Of a stretch of DNA of 64,000 bases, positions 50,611-59,560 are shown piece after piece. Source of the DNA: Arthrobacter sp. FW305-BF8 (lineage in GTDB: Bacteria > Actinomycetota > Actinomycetes > Actinomycetales > Micrococcaceae); assembly GCF_021789315.1 (NCBI RefSeq), contig NZ_CP084561.1, forward strand, positions 496,001 to 560,000, given 5' to 3'. The position numbers and the translations under genes were made by a program. Each line of letters starts with the position of its first letter. Position 1 is the first letter of the stretch. The notes under the pieces are model-generated. The model saw nothing but the letters and a program-made list of their open reading frames with translations, was not told the DNA's origin and did not search any database.

Positions 50611-51417
50611 ATGCCCATCACCTGGCCCCCGAAACTCCTGCGTTCTCCTGCGGTCCGTGTTGGCCTGTCCATCAGCATCGCGACCGGCCTGTACGGGGTG
50701 TCCTTCGGTGCGCTCTCCGTGACCTCGGGCCTGGACTTCTGGCAGACCATGGCACTGAGTTTCCTGCTTTTTAGCGGCGGCTCCCAGTTTGCGTTCATCG
50801 GGGTGGTCGCCGGCGGCGGCTCGGGGCTGGCGGCCATGGGAGCGGCCACCCTGCTGGGAATGCGCAACGGCATCTACGGCATGCAGCTCAACGTGCTGCT
50901 CCAGCCGCGGGGGTGGCGCCGGTATGCGGCCGCCCAGTTGACCATCGACGAGTCCACGGCCACAAGCACGGGGCAGACTGATCCTGCTGAGCAGCAAAGA
51001 GGCTTTTGGTCGGCGGGCATCGGGATCTTCGTACTTTGGAACCTTTTCACCGCGGTGGGTGCCCTGGCCGGAAGCGCGCTGGGAGATCCGAAGCAGTGGG
51101 GGCTCGACGGCGCAGCTGTCGCAGCGTTCCTCGGCCTGCTGTGGCCGCGGCTGAAGGGCAGGGAACCGGTGGCGATCGCCGTCGTCTGCGCCTTGGCAAC
51201 CGTGCTGGCCGTACCCTTCGTCCCCGCGGGCGTCCCGATCCTGATTGCCGCAGTGGTGGCCGCCCTTATCGGCTGGCTCAGCCACGGCCGCAAGGACGAA
51301 GGGCTTGAACCGGACATCGACCCCTACGCGGAGTGGCATCCCAGCCATCACCCGCGCGACCGGCATGACGACGGGCATTCCAAAGGCGACGGGACGAACC
51401 CCGGAGGTGCCAAATGA
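50611..51417 (+). CDS. azlC: AzlC family branched-chain amino acid exporter subunit
   Basis: A 268-residue membrane protein. AVRVGLSISIATGLYGVSFG and ALSFLLFSGGSQFAFIGVVA are AzlC/YgaZ-type helices; ATLLGMRNGIYGMQLN is the conserved central segment. The C-terminal 40 residues are polar and His/Asp-rich, an unusual tail. With AzlD it forms a two-part exporter for branched-chain amino acids or related compounds. ATG at 50611 preferred over an in-frame TTG at 50599. Overlaps azlD by four bases. Confidence 0.9.
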   Translation: MPITWPPKLLRSPAVRVGLSISIATGLYGVSFGALSVTSGLDFWQTMALSFLLFSGGSQFAFIGVVAGGGSGLAAMGAATLLGMRNGIYGMQLNVLLQPRGWRRYAAAQLTIDESTATSTGQTDPAEQQRGFWSAGIGIFVLWNLFTAVGALAGSALGDPKQWGLDGAAVAAFLGLLWPRLKGREPVAIAVVCALATVLAVPFVPAGVPILIAAVVAALIGWLSHGRKDEGLEPDIDPYAEWHPSHHPRDRHDDGHSKGDGTNPGGAK

Positions 51418-51725
51418 GTCTGTGGGTGTGGCTGCTGCTGGCCTGTCTCTTCGCCTATGCATGGAAGCTGGTGGGCTACCTTCTGCCGGCCAGCCTGCTG
51501 CAGAACCCGAGAATGTCCCGGATCGCAGGGACCATGACCATCGGGCTGCTGGCGTCCCTGACGATTGTCAACACCCTGGCTACCGGGCAGGCCCTGGTGC
51601 TCGATGCCCGCCTGGGCGCCCTGGCAGCCGCCGCTGCGGCCCTGTTCCTGCGGGCGCCCTTCCTGGTTGTTGTGCTGGCGGGGGCCGGAGCCGCCGCATT
51701 GCTCCGGCTGGCCGGCTGGAACTGA
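51414..51725 (+). CDS. azlD: AzlD family branched-chain amino acid exporter subunit
   Basis: A 103-residue partner of AzlC with three to four membrane helices (WVWLLLACLFAYAWKLVGYL, then IAGTMTIGLLASLTIVNTLA). Length and topology fit AzlD/YgaH. It starts inside the azlC stop (ATGA), so translation is coupled. Confidence 0.9.
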   Translation: MSLWVWLLLACLFAYAWKLVGYLLPASLLQNPRMSRIAGTMTIGLLASLTIVNTLATGQALVLDARLGALAAAAAALFLRAPFLVVVLAGAGAAALLRLAGWN

Positions 51726-51817
51726 AACAGCGAGTAACTCCCTGCAGGCAGCGGCAGCAGTTCTGAGTGATGTGCGTCACAACCGTTGTATGCTCTAAAG
51801 GTAGAGGGGTTGTGAAA

Positions 51818-52486
51818 ATGAAGGCCGTCAGCAGACTGTCCCGCACCCGTGCCACGGACGCGCCGTTCGAAATGAAAGCGCCGGTGGACGTCGTCCTCGA
51901 GCACCTGCGGCAGGTGGGGCCCGCCGTGGCCTGCCTGCGGAACGAATCCTCGCGGCTGGCCGGCTGGGGCGAGGAGCTTGCCCGCCGCCTGGTTTCCGGG
52001 AACCGTCTGGTCACGGCGGGAAGTGCCGGTTCGGCGGCCGAAGTGCAGCAATTCACCGCGGAACTGCTGGGGCGCCACGCCGGCGACCGCCAGCCGTTTT
52101 CCGTCATTGCCCTGCGGCCAGGTGCGGCAGCAGCAGGCGCTGCGCCCGTCAGTGCCGTGGAGATTGCACAGGGGCACGCGGAAGAGGTTGCCAGCCAGGT
52201 GCGGGCCCACATCCGTTCCGACGACGTTCTCCTGGCGGTCTCGGCCAGTGGGCACCGGCATGCACTGCTGGAGGCGACAGCGGCGGCGCGGGCCGCCGGA
52301 GCCACGGTTTGGGCTGTCACGGGCGCGGCCCCGAACCCGCTGGCCCAGGCCGCCGATGAAGCAATTTGCATCAACGCTCCCAAACCCCAGGTGCGGGAAG
52401 CGCAGCTGATTGCGCTGCAGGCGATGAGCGAATGCCTGGCCGCCGCCCTGCACGCGTTGTCCGTCCGGCCTGAATCCCGCCGGTGA
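51818..52486 (+). CDS. SIS-domain protein (phosphoheptose-isomerase-like)
   Basis: A 222-residue sugar-isomerase-fold protein. NRLVTAGSAGSAAEVQQFTAE and DDVLLAVSASGHRHALLEA are the two phosphosugar-binding loops of the GmhA-like SIS group. AAGATVWAVTGAAPNPLAQA follows. Because no heptose pathway is nearby, the role may be as a sugar-phosphate sensor or isomerase of unknown substrate. Start at 51818 with GAGGGG ahead; the longer frame from 51767 is not used. 92 bases after azlD. Confidence 0.82.
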   Translation: MKAVSRLSRTRATDAPFEMKAPVDVVLEHLRQVGPAVACLRNESSRLAGWGEELARRLVSGNRLVTAGSAGSAAEVQQFTAELLGRHAGDRQPFSVIALRPGAAAAGAAPVSAVEIAQGHAEEVASQVRAHIRSDDVLLAVSASGHRHALLEATAAARAAGATVWAVTGAAPNPLAQAADEAICINAPKPQVREAQLIALQAMSECLAAALHALSVRPESRR

Positions 52487-52553
52487 CCCCGAAGTCCGGG
52501 TGAGCCCGGGGCAGCGCCTTTAGCAGGGGCGGGCTCAGGTAACGGGTTTGGGC

Positions 52554-52778
52554 TTAGGCAACACCGCGGGCGTCAGGGGAAGCAGGCACGGACCGCCTGG
52601 CGAGCTCTTCGGTGGCGAGGTCATACCAGTCCTGTGCGCCATACACGGGAGTCGGCGTATCGAGGTTGCGGTAGAGCGCGTCCACGAGAATGCCGAGTTC
52701 GTCCGTGGTGGCAGCCAACAGAGTTGTTTCAGGATCCGTCGAGTGGTTCATGAAGTGTGCGAGCTGCGAGCGGTTCAT
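52554..52778 (-). CDS. Small hypothetical protein, paralogue of the gene at 16044
   Basis: A 74-residue protein carrying the same LYRxLDTPxPxxGAxxWYxxxTxEL module as the 16044 gene (here LVDALYRNLDTPTPVYGAQD then WYDLATEEL). Ahead of it is an acidic segment (MNHSTDPETTLLAATTDEL). The start is uncertain: 52778 is used, but 52808 and 52748 are possible and none has a good ribosome site. Function unknown. Between the SIS and TetR genes. Confidence 0.55.
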   Translation of the reverse strand: MNRSQLAHFMNHSTDPETTLLAATTDELGILVDALYRNLDTPTPVYGAQDWYDLATEELARRSVPASPDARGVA

Positions 52779-52961
52779 GGTGAAACTGCCGGCCCGAGTT
52801 GACCACATGCAAGGAATGACATGGTGTGCTCCGTATATGAAGATGCCCGAGGCTGACTTCCTAACCCACCGGTGTGCATAGCTTACTGTGCTGGCCCGGT
52901 GTACGGAACATGACCGTTCTTCTTCCAGCGAAGATCCTCCGCGCCTGCTCGAACCTGCCAG

Positions 52962-53591
52962 CTACTCGAACTGCTCGAATTGCGACGCCGCGAGCGGCAC
53001 CTGCGGAGGCAGCGACCTTGTGGGACGTTCCGCGCGGATGGCGTCCTCGACGAGGGCAGCCGGCCGGCGCCAGGCGTCGGAGCCGGGTTCCATGGTGTCG
53101 ACGACTCCGATCAGCATTGCCAGGAGCCGCACCATGTCCGTCAGTGAGATGTCCACCCTCAGGGTGCCCTGGTCCTGGCCGCGGCCAAGGAGGACCCCAA
53201 CGGACTCAATCAGGCTGCCGGTAATGCCGGTGAGCAAATCCCGCCGCCCGGCCACGGCGCCCAGCAGGTTGGCGTTGTCACTGGCAGCGGTCATCACGGC
53301 GTCGATGACCCGGAACAGGCCCTCGGCCGCATCAGTGCCCGCAAGGGCGACGTCGATAACCGGGTCCACGTTGAGCCTCAGCTGGCGGTTGAGGGCCGCC
53401 AAAACCAACTGCTCCTTGTCCGAGAAATTCCGGAACAGCGTCGCCGGACCCACTCCCGCTGTGGCAGCAATGGTCTGCAGCGGAACATCGGGGCCGTACT
53501 GCCGGAAACACTCGCGGGCGGCATTTATGATCTTGTCCACATTGCGTGCAGCGTCAGCACGAAGGGGCTTGCGCTCTACTGCGAGGTTCAT
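52962..53591 (-). CDS. TetR/AcrR family regulator
   Basis: A 209-residue repressor. The helix-turn-helix is in the N-terminal 60 residues (NVDKIINAARECFRQYGPDV, then LQTIAATAGVGPATLFRNFS, DKEQLVLAAL). The C-terminal ligand domain resembles the AcrR-like actinobacterial group. An 11-base palindrome GTCAGCCTGAC at 53615-53625, 24 bases upstream of the start, may be its own operator. TAACCT lies seven bases before the ATG. Targets unknown; no transporter gene is beside it. Confidence 0.9.
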   Translation of the reverse strand: MNLAVERKPLRADAARNVDKIINAARECFRQYGPDVPLQTIAATAGVGPATLFRNFSDKEQLVLAALNRQLRLNVDPVIDVALAGTDAAEGLFRVIDAVMTAASDNANLLGAVAGRRDLLTGITGSLIESVGVLLGRGQDQGTLRVDISLTDMVRLLAMLIGVVDTMEPGSDAWRRPAALVEDAIRAERPTRSLPPQVPLAASQFEQFE

Positions 53592-53703
53592 GGAATCAAG
53601 GTTAGCAACGCAGTGTCAGCCTGACTCCGTTACCCGTTGGTAGCGCCGAATATGACGCAGCACACGATGCGGGCGGCAGATTCCGCCGTGACAGACTGGA
53701 CGC

Positions 53704-54039
53704 ATGTTGCTTGCATTTTCAGTCGCCCCTTCCGGAATTCCTGCTGATCCCGCCTACGCCGCTGCGGGTGCCGGCGACGCCTCCGTGCACGACGCCGTGG
53801 CTGCCGCCGTCAAGATTGTCAGGGAATCCGGGCTGCCGAATAAGACGGACTCCATGTTCACCACTGTCGAGGGTGAATGGGACGAGGTGTTCGACGTGGT
53901 CAGGCGCGCCACCGAGGCCGTGGGGAAATTCGGCAGCAGGGTGTCCCTGGTGATCAAGGCCGACATCCGGCCCGGTTACTCCGGCGAGCTCACCGCGAAG
54001 GTGGAGCGCCTGGAGGGCGCCCTGGTCCAGGGCGACTGA
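53704..54039 (+). CDS. MTH1187/YkoF-type thiamine-binding protein
   Basis: A 111-residue protein of the MTH1187 (thiamine-binding, DUF77) family. VSVAPSG-like LAFSVAPSGIPADPAY, HDAVAAAVKIVRESGLPNKT, and MFTTVEGEWDEVFDVVRRAT give the ferredoxin-like fold that binds thiamine or its pieces. VSLVIKADIRPGYSG is the conserved last strand. No thiamine transporter is adjacent. CAGACT six bases before the ATG is a weaker leaderless-type signal. Confidence 0.88.
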   Translation: MLLAFSVAPSGIPADPAYAAAGAGDASVHDAVAAAVKIVRESGLPNKTDSMFTTVEGEWDEVFDVVRRATEAVGKFGSRVSLVIKADIRPGYSGELTAKVERLEGALVQGD

Positions 54040-54101
54040 CGGCCAGGACGATTGGCCGCGGCAGCCTAGCCCGGCCTGGCGCTTGCTGGAAGACTGTGCC
54101 C

Positions 54102-54779
54102 ATGTTTGAGCACAAGCCGCGGCCCGAGTGGACGGCCGTAGAAGAGTACCTGTCAGACGTCGTCGTCCACCCCGACGATGCCGTCCAGCGCGCCGTCAGG
54201 TCCGCCGAGGAGGCCGGGATGCCGCCGATCGAGGTGACACCTAACGCCGGAAAGCTGCTAAAGCTGCTGGTGACGGCGTCCGGTGCCCGCAGGGTGCTGG
54301 AGATCGGCACGCTGGCCGGCTTCAGCACCATCTGGATGGCCCAGGGCATGCCCGACGACGGCCGGCTGGTGACGTGCGAATACCTCCCGAAACACGCCGA
54401 AGTGGCCCGCACCAACGTGGACGCGGCCGGGGTGGGCCACAAGGTGGACATCCGGATAGGCGCGGCGCTGGACACGCTCGCGGCCCTCGAAGCTGAAGGA
54501 GACGATCCGTTCGACTTCGTCTTCATCGATGCGGACAAGGAGAATAACCCCCAGTACCTGGAGTGGGCAGTGCGGCTGGGCAGGTCCGGAACCAGCATCG
54601 TGATGGACAACGTCGTGTGGGAGGGCGTGGCGCTGGATCCGTCCCTGGACGAAGTCAATGCCCCCGGAATCATCGGCGCGCTGAAGATGATGGGGGAGGA
54701 CAGCCGGCTGGACGCCACTGTCATCCAGACCGTGGGGTCAAAGGGCTGGGACGGCTTCGCGCTGGCTGTGGTGCGTTAG
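54102..54779 (+). CDS. O-methyltransferase (SAM-dependent, family 3)
   Basis: A 225-residue O-methyltransferase of the catechol/caffeoyl-CoA-like family. SAM binding: RRVLEIGTLAGFSTIWMAQG and RLVTCEYLPKHAEVARTN. Metal and substrate site: DFVFIDADKENNPQYLEWAV and SIVMDNVVWEG. Substrate unknown. The frame extends to 53877 through the thiamine-binding gene, but the ATG at 54102 starts the family match. Ends just before a strong terminator. Confidence 0.92.
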   Translation: MFEHKPRPEWTAVEEYLSDVVVHPDDAVQRAVRSAEEAGMPPIEVTPNAGKLLKLLVTASGARRVLEIGTLAGFSTIWMAQGMPDDGRLVTCEYLPKHAEVARTNVDAAGVGHKVDIRIGAALDTLAALEAEGDDPFDFVFIDADKENNPQYLEWAVRLGRSGTSIVMDNVVWEGVALDPSLDEVNAPGIIGALKMMGEDSRLDATVIQTVGSKGWDGFALAVVR

Positions 54780-54792
54780 GGCGTACACAAAT

Positions 54793-54837
54793 AGGCACCG
54801 CCCTCGCACTGGATGTACGAGGGCGGTGCCTGTTTTT
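54793..54837 (+). terminator. Strong intrinsic terminator
   Basis: A perfect 14-base stem (AGGCACCGCCCTCG with its complement) around an 11-base loop, followed by TGTTTTT. It ends the O-methyltransferase transcript and faces the convergent FG-GAP gene. Confidence 0.92.
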
Positions 54838-54856
54838 GGTGGCGGTGCTTCAGCGG

Positions 54857-57001
54857 TTAGCTGAGTGCGGTCATGGTGTTCCAGCCACCGCCGACCCTGA
54901 CCCGGTTCGGGAACGCGCCGGCGCCGTTACCCATGTAGGACCAGAGAACTCCGCTGGTGTCGCGGGCGACGAGGTCGTCGCGTCCGTCTCCGTTGAGGTC
55001 AGCGGCGCCGCTGATCGCGTTCATGGCGTTCCAGCCTGCACCGGCGCTGACCCGCGTCGGGAATGCGCCAGCAGCGTTGCCCAGGTAGGACCACAGAGTC
55101 CCCCCGGAGTCCCGGGCAACCAGATCAGCTTTGCCGTCACGGTTGAGGTCGCCGGCGGCGCTGATGGCCCGGCCGTTCCAACCCGCGCCGGCGCTGATAC
55201 GGGTCGGGAATGCGCCAGCATTGTTGCCGGCGTAGCTCCAGAGGACGCCGCCGGCGTCGACTGCCAGCAGGTCATTCCGCCCGTCGCCGGTGAGGTCAGC
55301 GGCGGCGCTGATGTTCTTCATGGAGTTCCAGCCTGCTCCGGCCCGAATCCGCGTCGGGAAAGTGCCGGAGCCGCTTCCGCGGTAGGTCCAGAGGACTCCG
55401 CTGGAGTCGCGGGCCACCAGGTCGGCACGCCCGTCGCCGGTGAGGTCTCCGGTGGCGCTGATGGAGTTCATGGAGTTCCAGCCTCCCCCGACCCTGGTGC
55501 GGGTCGGGAAGGTACCCGAGCCGCTGCCCAGGTAGGTCCAGAGGACGCCGCTGGAATCCCGGGTAACGAGATCGGCCCGGCCGTCGCCGTTGAAGTCCTG
55601 CGGGACGCTTGTGACACCGGTGCCCGTACCGATGCGCACGTTACGGCTGGTAAATGCCACGTTGCCGGCGGCGTCGCTGGCGCGGACGCCGAAGGTGTAG
55701 AACCCGTTGACCTGTGCGTCCCAGGTCTTCGGGGAGGCACAGGTGTTGTCCCAGGCCTGGTTGGTGGGCTGCAGCCGGCACTCGAAGCTGGCGCCTGTTT
55801 CTCCCGAGAAGCTCAGCGACGGCGTGTTGTCCAGGCTGGGCGTGGACGGGAAGGGTGCCGTTACCGCAACGGCCGGAGCCGTGGTGTCCACCGTGAAGTT
55901 GAGCGTTCCGGAATTCAGTCCGCCGGCAACAGCCTGCACAGTGTGGGGGCCCTGGGCCAGCGGGGCCAGCTTCACGGAGTAGGTGGAACCGGTGAGCGTG
56001 GTAGCCAGCGGGGCGCCATTGTCCACGATCAGCTGAACGGGGCCCGCGGTGCCGGCGGGAAGGCTGCCGGTAATCGTAGGCGCGGTTACGTTAGTGATGT
56101 TGTCGGAGTTGGAGCGGCCGCTGTCGCTGGCTGCCGCCAGGTCCGGTGTATTGGGACCTCCGACGGAGTCGGTTGCGATGAGGCCCTGGACGGTGAAGTT
56201 GCTCTGGGTGATGGTGTTGATGCCCGGCCCGCCCGCGTTGGGGCCGGTGACCGTTACGGAGTTGATACCCGAGGGGGCTCCGGTGACTGGCCGCGCGGTG
56301 TTGATGTCGCCAAGTGTTCCTGCCGGGGCGCCAACCTGCGTGAGGAACGTTGCCGTGGTCCCCCTGTCAAAGTCGCCGAGGAAGGCTGCGCCGACGCCCG
56401 CCCAGTCGCAAGCAACTGTGTCATTGGGTGCGCAAGCGCCGGCGTCGGTCGTCTCGTTGATGCTGCCGTCAACGTCAGCGGTGAACGTCGCAACGCCATA
56501 GGGGTGGGTGATGGTGTACTGCGCGTTGGGCTGCAGGCCATCAAAACGGAACCGCAGGCGGGCAAAACCCATCTGCTCGCCAGGCACCACGGGGCCGTTG
56601 ACATGTGCCGCTTCCAAGGCCGCCTCGTAGCTGCCGATCGTTCCGACATCCGCGGACGCGGAAAACCAAAAAGCTTCCTCGGGGAAGTTGCCCGGGTAGG
56701 ACGCCGGGGAATTGGGATCCGGAGGTTCGGAGAGGCAGCCCTTGCCGGCCTCGTAGCAGAGCTGCAGCCGGACTGTGCCGTCCGAATACCACGTCGGGAA
56801 GCCATTCGCGGCGTCAACCGGGCCCATCCCGGCGGTTTCCGCGTTCGCCGGCATAGCGCCGAGGGGTGACAGGGCGGCGGCGAGCAGGGCGCCGGCAACA
56901 GCAGGGGCCATGCGGCTGAGAGTGGTGGTGGGCTTGCGGTGCGCTGCCCCGGAGCGGTTGGCTCCATCAGGCATTTTGGGCCGTACAGATTGCGAGAACA
57001 T
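54857..57001 (-). CDS. Secreted FG-GAP/VCBS repeat protein
   Basis: A 714-residue exported protein. A signal peptide lies after a 30-residue basic extension (MAPAVAGALLAAALSPLGAM, then PANA). Residues of about 56-270 form an unnamed domain with three Cys (LQLCYEAGKGCLSEPP, CAPNDTVACDW). An Ig-like region follows (DTTAPAVAVTAP...CRLQPTNQAWDNTC). Then come five FG-GAP repeats of about 50 residues to the C-terminus (DLTGDGRADLVARDSSGVLW type; calcium loops DxNGDGxxD). Probably a surface or secreted adhesin-like or propeller protein; no enzyme motif. AAGGAG six bases before the ATG. Confidence 0.85.
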   Translation of the reverse strand: MFSQSVRPKMPDGANRSGAAHRKPTTTLSRMAPAVAGALLAAALSPLGAMPANAETAGMGPVDAANGFPTWYSDGTVRLQLCYEAGKGCLSEPPDPNSPASYPGNFPEEAFWFSASADVGTIGSYEAALEAAHVNGPVVPGEQMGFARLRFRFDGLQPNAQYTITHPYGVATFTADVDGSINETTDAGACAPNDTVACDWAGVGAAFLGDFDRGTTATFLTQVGAPAGTLGDINTARPVTGAPSGINSVTVTGPNAGGPGINTITQSNFTVQGLIATDSVGGPNTPDLAAASDSGRSNSDNITNVTAPTITGSLPAGTAGPVQLIVDNGAPLATTLTGSTYSVKLAPLAQGPHTVQAVAGGLNSGTLNFTVDTTAPAVAVTAPFPSTPSLDNTPSLSFSGETGASFECRLQPTNQAWDNTCASPKTWDAQVNGFYTFGVRASDAAGNVAFTSRNVRIGTGTGVTSVPQDFNGDGRADLVTRDSSGVLWTYLGSGSGTFPTRTRVGGGWNSMNSISATGDLTGDGRADLVARDSSGVLWTYRGSGSGTFPTRIRAGAGWNSMKNISAAADLTGDGRNDLLAVDAGGVLWSYAGNNAGAFPTRISAGAGWNGRAISAAGDLNRDGKADLVARDSGGTLWSYLGNAAGAFPTRVSAGAGWNAMNAISGAADLNGDGRDDLVARDTSGVLWSYMGNGAGAFPNRVRVGGGWNTMTALS

Positions 57002-57358
57002 TGAGACTCCTTGTGGACACTCGATTTGTGGCCCCCAGTACCTTCAAGGCCAGGTCGGAAAGTCGATTCCCAACCACGACAACAGTGGACGCCGCACCTT
57101 GGATAAAAGTCGGATAAAGCCGGTGGGATGCCGGGGGTCTGCGCGAGCCAAAGCTCGCATGCAGCCCTGGGTGCGGCCCTCATGGAGCGGACTACCGCTG
57201 GAGCAACCGAATTAGACCATCGATTTGAGGGGGCCCAATTGGGGGTGCCCCCTTAGAACCCCCACCCTTCCCAGTTCGGTCCGGTTTTTTCCAACCACGC
57301 CGGGACATCCTCGAAGCATCCCAACCGGTCTCGAACCCAATCGGAAGGAGGCCCGGTT
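57002..57358. other. 357-base divergent intergenic region
   Basis: Between the FG-GAP gene and the multicopper oxidase. It holds GTCGGATAAA-like direct repeats near 57100, and a GGGGGCCC...GCCCCC hairpin near 57230. A good ribosome site (GGAAGGAGG) precedes 57359. No gene is seen. Confidence 0.5.
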
Positions 57359-58963
57359 ATGACCGTGTCCAGACGAGATGTCCTGCTGCTGGGCGGCCTC
57401 GGTGCCGTCGGAGCGGGTGTGCTTTCACTCCCGCGGGGCGAGGTGGAGGCCAAGTCCGCCAGCCGGCTGAGCAGCGCGGAGATGCCCAAGCCGTTCCAGT
57501 CGGCTTTCGTGAAACCTCCGGAGCTGGCGCCGGACCGGACGGGGGTGGACCCCGCGGACGGCAAACCTGTCAACTACTACACGGTGACCGAGATGGCCGC
57601 TATGGCGTCCATCCTGCCGCGGCTCAAGACTCCGATCCTGGGCTACAACGGGATTTTCCCCGGCCCCACGATCAGCCTGGACCAAGGCACCAAGGCAGTG
57701 GTGCGGGTCCGGAACAAGCTTCCCGCAACCCACCCGAACGATGGCCACGTGCTCGCCACGTCCGTGCACCTGCACGGGTCAGCCTCGCTGCCACAGTTCG
57801 ACGGGTACGCCAGCGACGTCACGCATCCCGGATTCTTCAAGGACTACCACTACCCGAACTTCCAGCCCGCCCGCACGCTCTGGTACCACGACCACGGGGT
57901 GCACTTCACGGCGCAGAACGCGTACTCCGGCCTGGCGGGGCAGTACCACATGCACGACCCGATGGAGCGGCAGCTGCTCCCGCAGGGCGACTTCGACGTG
58001 CCGCTCATCATTTCCGACGCGATGTTCGCGGCAAACGGCGCCTTGGGGTATGACGACAACACCCACTCAGGCCTGTGGGGGGACGTCATCCTGGTCAACG
58101 GCAAGCCGTGGCCGGTCATGAAGGTCCAGAAGCGCATCTACCGGTTCCGGGTGCTGAACTGCAGCATTTCCCGCTCAGTACGGCTGACGCTGAGCACCGG
58201 CGATCCCCTGATTATCGTGGGCACCGACGGCGGCCTGGTCCCCACGCCGCAGCGAGTGGCCAATTACCGCCATGCCGGGGCAGAGCGTTACGAGGTGCTC
58301 ATCGATTTCCGCAAGTACAAGACCGGCCAGCGGGTCGAGCTGCGCAACCTGTCCAACCCGAACAACGTTGACTACGACTTCACGAACAAGGTGATGGCCT
58401 TCGACGTCACTGATGACGCGGTCAACACCAGCGACCCGACCTGGAACACCGTACCCGCGCAGCTGGCACCCGCCAACGAGATCATGGCGATGACCGAGAA
58501 GCAGGCCACCAAGGTCCGGAAGTTCCGGGTCAAGCGGAACGACGTCACCAACATGTGGACCATCGACGACGGCAACTGGCAGGACGTCATAGCCAGCGGC
58601 TACAAGAAGGTCGCTGCGGACGTCGACCTAGACGCCGTCGAGGTGTGGGAGTTCGAAAACAGGTCCGGCGGCTGGTTCCACCCGATTCACATTCACTTGG
58701 TGGATTTCAAGATCCTCAGCCGCAATGGCCGGGCACCGTTTCCACAGGAGCTCGGACCCAAGGACGTTGTCTATGTGGGTGAGGGCGAGACGGTCCGCCT
58801 GCTGATGAAGTTCGGTCCGCACCAGGGCCGCTACATGGTGCACTGCCACAACCTGCCTCATGAGGACCACGACATGATGGTGCAGTTCCGGGTGGGCCTG
58901 AAGGAAGATGACAACGATCCCAACGATCCCATGACAGCGGCGCTGCCCCAATGGGACGGCTAG
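57359..58963 (+). CDS. Multicopper oxidase (CotA/bilirubin-oxidase type) with Tat-type signal
   Basis: A 534-residue secreted copper oxidase. The twin-arginine-like SRRDVLLLGGLGAVGAG signal opens it. All four copper-site motifs are intact: TSVHLHGSA, TLWYHDHGVH, GGWFHPIHIHLVD and YMVHCHNLPHEDHDMMV (type 1 site, Met as axial ligand). The plastocyanin-like three-domain layout resembles spore CotA laccase and bilirubin oxidase. It oxidises phenols, bilirubin-like or metal substrates with O2. Its last 13 bases overlap the signal peptidase gene, so the two are coupled. Confidence 0.93.
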   Translation: MTVSRRDVLLLGGLGAVGAGVLSLPRGEVEAKSASRLSSAEMPKPFQSAFVKPPELAPDRTGVDPADGKPVNYYTVTEMAAMASILPRLKTPILGYNGIFPGPTISLDQGTKAVVRVRNKLPATHPNDGHVLATSVHLHGSASLPQFDGYASDVTHPGFFKDYHYPNFQPARTLWYHDHGVHFTAQNAYSGLAGQYHMHDPMERQLLPQGDFDVPLIISDAMFAANGALGYDDNTHSGLWGDVILVNGKPWPVMKVQKRIYRFRVLNCSISRSVRLTLSTGDPLIIVGTDGGLVPTPQRVANYRHAGAERYEVLIDFRKYKTGQRVELRNLSNPNNVDYDFTNKVMAFDVTDDAVNTSDPTWNTVPAQLAPANEIMAMTEKQATKVRKFRVKRNDVTNMWTIDDGNWQDVIASGYKKVAADVDLDAVEVWEFENRSGGWFHPIHIHLVDFKILSRNGRAPFPQELGPKDVVYVGEGETVRLLMKFGPHQGRYMVHCHNLPHEDHDMMVQFRVGLKEDDNDPNDPMTAALPQWDG

Positions 58964-59526
58964 CGGCGCACAGGGCCAGCCCGAAGTCCGGGGCGGCCCC
59001 CGAAAGGGTAGCCGTCACCGAGAGGCCTGCCGGATCCCCCCGGCAGGGCTTTCGGGGGAGGACAATCACGACGGCGGTGCTGCTCGCCGCTGTCCTTCTG
59101 GCCTCGCGCCTGTGGCTGGTGGAGCCCGTGACGGTCAGCTCGGAAAGCATGGAGCCGGCACTGCCCAAGGGCAGCACGGTGCTGATGTTCAAACCCGGGC
59201 CCGCGCTCGGTGCGCCCAAGGCCGGAGACCTGGTGGTGTTCACGAGTCCGGAGGACGGGAGCCCTGCTGTCAAACGGGCCATTGCCTTGGGGGGCCAGAC
59301 CGTTGCCATCGAGGACTCTGTGCTGGTGGTGGACGGGGTTCCGCAGGCCGAGCCGGGCATCGACCACAGCCGCATCGATGGCACCTACTTTGGTCCGGTC
59401 ACGGTGCCGGCCGGGCACGTCTTTGTCCTGGGTGACAACCGTGCGGGCTCCATCGATTCACGGGCCTACGGAAGCGTGCCGTTGGAAGCGCTACAGGCAA
59501 CGGTTCTCTGGCCCGCCGGCCGCTAG
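58951..59526 (+). CDS. lepB: Type I signal peptidase
   Basis: A 191-residue signal peptidase I. One membrane helix (TITTAVLLAAVLLASRLWLV) is followed by the catalytic Ser in VSSESMEPALPKG, the Lys in AVKRAIALGGQTVAIED, and the box-E-like FVLGDNRAGSIDSRAYG. It removes signal peptides at the outer face of the membrane. It overlaps the multicopper oxidase by 13 bases and lies beside the secreted FG-GAP protein, so it may serve these exports, though a general role is possible. Confidence 0.92.
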   Translation: MGRLAAHRASPKSGAAPERVAVTERPAGSPRQGFRGRTITTAVLLAAVLLASRLWLVEPVTVSSESMEPALPKGSTVLMFKPGPALGAPKAGDLVVFTSPEDGSPAVKRAIALGGQTVAIEDSVLVVDGVPQAEPGIDHSRIDGTYFGPVTVPAGHVFVLGDNRAGSIDSRAYGSVPLEALQATVLWPAGR

Positions 59527-59560
59527 GCACATGCACGCGCCGCGAAGACCCCTGCCCGAA

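Noticed and set aside
53877..54101. N-terminal extension of the O-methyltransferase frame
   Set aside because: Overlaps the thiamine-binding gene; the family start is at 54102.
54563..56869. 768-codon + strand frame opposite the FG-GAP gene
   Set aside because: Repeat-derived antisense shadow, Gly/Val/Ala-rich with no domain.
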